From positions 1 through 7,607 of the forward strand of contig CALPQG020000104.1 of the NCBI GenBank assembly GCA_943325655.2: 7,607 nt of DNA. Reading direction: 5' to 3'. Positions 6,028-7,607 of the stretch are shown piece after piece (positions within the stretch are counted from its first letter, which is position 1; every line of letters starts with the position of its first letter). The notes under the pieces were generated by a model. The model was not told where the DNA came from. It did not search any database and was given only the letters and a program-made list of their open reading frames with translations. The stretch is from Bifidobacterium breve. Lineage in GTDB: Bacteria > Bacteroidota > Bacteroidia > Cytophagales > UBA9547. The position numbers and the translations under genes were made by a program.

Positions 6028-7143
6028 ATGCTTGTCCTTAAAAACTGTATCCTTTATACTGGTGAACAAGTGCTTTATAACAAAGCACTCATCATTAACG
6101 ATGACAAAATTCTTCATATTGTAGAAGAAGACCAGGTAACTGATGGCATTGATTTGGGTGGGCAAAATGTTTCTCCTGGTTTTATTGATTTGCAAAACAA
6201 TGGTGGTGGCGGTAGTTTTTTTACCAAAACACCTAACATGGAGAGTATCGGTAAAATTTACAAAGCCAATAAATTTTATGGTGCTACCAATTATTTGGTA
6301 ACATTAATCTCTTCTCCGCTCGAAACCATCATTGAAGGCATAAAAGCTACCAAAGCTTGTATGGATGCCAAACAATTTGGTTTGTTGGGAATGCATTTGG
6401 AAGGTCCTTATTTTAACATTCACAAAAGAGGTGCACACAAATATGTAAGACCTGTAGAAACGGACGAATTAAAAACCATCATTGAAAAAGGTGATGGCAT
6501 CATTAAGGTAATGACCATTGCTCCAGAAACATTTACCGATGAGCAATTGTATCTTTTGGAAGACAGCAACATTATTATATCTGCAGGACATAGTAATGCC
6601 ACCTATAAACAAGCCAAAGATTTTTTTGATAGCGGAATCACCATGGTGACGCATCTTTTTAACGCCATGTCTCAATTCAATAGCCGTGAACCAGGTTTGG
6701 TTGGAGCAACTTTTGATTCTAAAAACATTTACGCGGGTATAATTGTAGATGGGGAGCACTGCGATTATTCTGTAGTAAGGGTTTCTAAGAAAATTTTGGA
6801 AGATAAATTATTCCTGGTAACTGATGCCATGGACACCGGAGAAGACAACGAGTACGGTATTTCTAAAATAAATGGTTTGTGGAGGTCTGAATCTGGTGCA
6901 TTGGCGGGCTCGGCACTTACGATGATTGAAGGGGTTGAAAACTTGGTAAAACGAGTAGGTATTACCATCGATGAAGCTTTGAGAATGGCTTCACTTTATC
7001 CTGCAAGAGCCATTAAAGTAGACAACGAATACGGAAGAATTAAACGTGGCTTCAAATCCAACCTGGTAGTATTTGACGACAAGTTCAAAGTAAACGCAGT
7101 AGTCACGAATGGTGTTTATGAAGCGTCTACAATATTAGCGTAA
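6028..7143 (+). CDS. nagA: N-acetylglucosamine-6-phosphate deacetylase
   Basis: A 371-residue amidohydrolase-fold enzyme of normal NagA length. It removes the acetyl group from N-acetylglucosamine-6-phosphate in the cytosol, giving glucosamine-6-phosphate for wall recycling or glycolysis. Visible marks: PGFIDLQNNGGGG (50-62), the NagA version of the amidohydrolase strand-1 motif, with Q replacing the usual H-x-H; metal ligands E125 in HLEGPYFN, H188 in SAGHSNAT and H209 in VTHLFNAMS; substrate-binding H244 in VDGEHCD; catalytic D266 in LVTDAMDTG; and LAGSALTMIEG (292-302). The C-terminal GRIKRGFKSNLVVFD is the usual end of the small beta domain. The ATG at 6028 begins the first beta strand (MLVLKNC), so no residues are missing. 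It stands alone: no nagB or sugar transporter is in view. It is divergent from htrA and has its own promoter box and terminator. Confidence 0.95.
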   Translation: MLVLKNCILYTGEQVLYNKALIINDDKILHIVEEDQVTDGIDLGGQNVSPGFIDLQNNGGGGSFFTKTPNMESIGKIYKANKFYGATNYLVTLISSPLETIIEGIKATKACMDAKQFGLLGMHLEGPYFNIHKRGAHKYVRPVETDELKTIIEKGDGIIKVMTIAPETFTDEQLYLLEDSNIIISAGHSNATYKQAKDFFDSGITMVTHLFNAMSQFNSREPGLVGATFDSKNIYAGIIVDGEHCDYSVVRVSKKILEDKLFLVTDAMDTGEDNEYGISKINGLWRSESGALAGSALTMIEGVENLVKRVGITIDEALRMASLYPARAIKVDNEYGRIKRGFKSNLVVFDDKFKVNAVVTNGVYEASTILA

Positions 7144-7173
7144 TCGAAAGGTTAATACTATTTTGACATTGAT

Positions 7174-7197
7174 AAAGCAGGCTTTGAGCCTGTTTTT
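7174..7197 (+). terminator. Intrinsic terminator of nagA
   Basis: CAGGCT (7178-7183) and AGCCTG (7187-7192) form a GC-rich stem with a three-base loop, followed at once by TTTTT. The upstream AAAG can extend the stem by pairing with the T tract. It lies 30 bases after the nagA stop codon, so nagA appears to be a single-gene transcript. Confidence 0.85.
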
Positions 7198-7510
7198 GGT
7201 TTTAAATCTATTTTTAAAATAAATATTAAAGATAAATACTTTTTGAAAAAATCACTTATAGATTACTCTTCTTCACAGTGAAAGGGTTTTACCCCCAATA
7301 AAATCTATGTCAAATTATTTCGTTTACCATATTATACCAAATACATTTTTAATATAGACCGTTTGTGTCAACTTTAATTTTATAATTCAGTAAATTTTAT
7401 TTAGGATTAGGAGGATTTTTTTAAATTAAATTGAAAAAATTTTAGGTGATTTTTATAAAGATATAAATTTTCAATAAGAGCTTATTTACAATGTGTTATG
7501 AAATAAATAT
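7198..7510. other. AT-rich intergenic region without a recognisable gene
   Basis: Both strands are broken by frequent stops and no frame resembles a known protein. A weak GGGT-TTT-ACCC hairpin (7284-7294) and an AGGAGG (7409-7414) not followed by a suitable start codon are the only local features. It probably links the nagA terminator to the repeat at the window end. Confidence 0.5.
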
Positions 7511-7607
7511 TAGGGCGTTTCCGCCGCGGCGGATCGCGTGTTAGGCACTCGTCCCGATTTTTTCGGGAAGCTCAAACTCCCGAAGCATCGGGACGAAGCA
7601 TCGGAAC
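7511..7607. repeat. GC-rich palindromic repeat, cut by window end
   Basis: Base composition changes sharply from very AT-rich to GC-rich at about 7511. The stretch contains a 14-bp palindrome (TCCGCCGCGGCGGA, 7520-7533); two hairpins built from the same six-base arms, TCCCGA/TCGGGA (7552-7568 and 7578-7593); a longer pairing TCGTCCCGA (7549-7557) with TCGGGACGA (7588-7596); and a direct repeat CGAAGCATCGG (7581-7591 and 7594-7604). It resembles the GC-rich interspersed repeats found between genes in many Bacteroidota genomes, by general character only. It continues beyond the window. Confidence 0.65.

Noticed and set aside
7409..7414. AGGAGG Shine-Dalgarno-like sequence
   Set aside because: No ATG or GTG follows at a usable distance and no open frame starts there; genes in this window do not otherwise use such sites.

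Overview
The window looks like a chromosomal segment of a member of the Bacteroidota. This rests on low GC, genes without clear Shine-Dalgarno sequences, a Bacteroidota-type -7 box (TAnnTTTG) ahead of nagA, a decayed C-terminus resembling a type IX secretion sorting domain, and protein sequences typical of that phylum. I cannot assign a genus from sequence alone.

Layout, left to right: (1) the N-terminal half of the membrane domain of an MsbA-like ABC exporter, minus strand, leaving the window at base 1; (2) a short plus-strand relic, 582-819, whose end resembles a T9SS sorting domain and which carries a frameshift at a CCCC run; (3) a minus-strand DUF1016/YhcG-family PD-(D/E)xK nuclease gene, 839-2017, split by an in-frame TGA placed exactly between the E and K of its catalytic E-x-K motif, and containing two near-identical in-frame palindromes; (4) about 570 bases of repeats: a 172-bp tandem duplication that includes the nuclease start codon, then an inverted-repeat element at about 2391-2579; (5) amaB, an ALDH7-family aldehyde dehydrogenase, minus strand; (6) a strong hairpin terminator; (7) htrA, a periplasmic trypsin-like protease with two PDZ domains, minus strand; (8) a 290-bp divergent promoter region with a -24/-12-like box and TGACA/TGTCA sites facing htrA and a -7 box facing nagA; (9) nagA, N-acetylglucosamine-6-phosphate deacetylase, plus strand, with its terminator; (10) about 310 bases of AT-rich sequence with no recognisable gene; (11) the start of a GC-rich repeat full of palindromes, cut by the window end.

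The intact genes are housekeeping functions (lipid or drug export, amino-acid semialdehyde oxidation, envelope protein quality control, amino-sugar recycling) and do not form a shared pathway. amaB and htrA lie in tandem but are separated by a terminator. The unusual material is concentrated in 540-2590: a broken nuclease of a family often found near restriction-modification and defence genes, a decayed secretion-tag relic, and several layers of repeats. This looks like a decaying accessory patch between core genes. I see no convincing complete new system; the best leads are the palindromes inside the nuclease gene and the stop codon in its active site.
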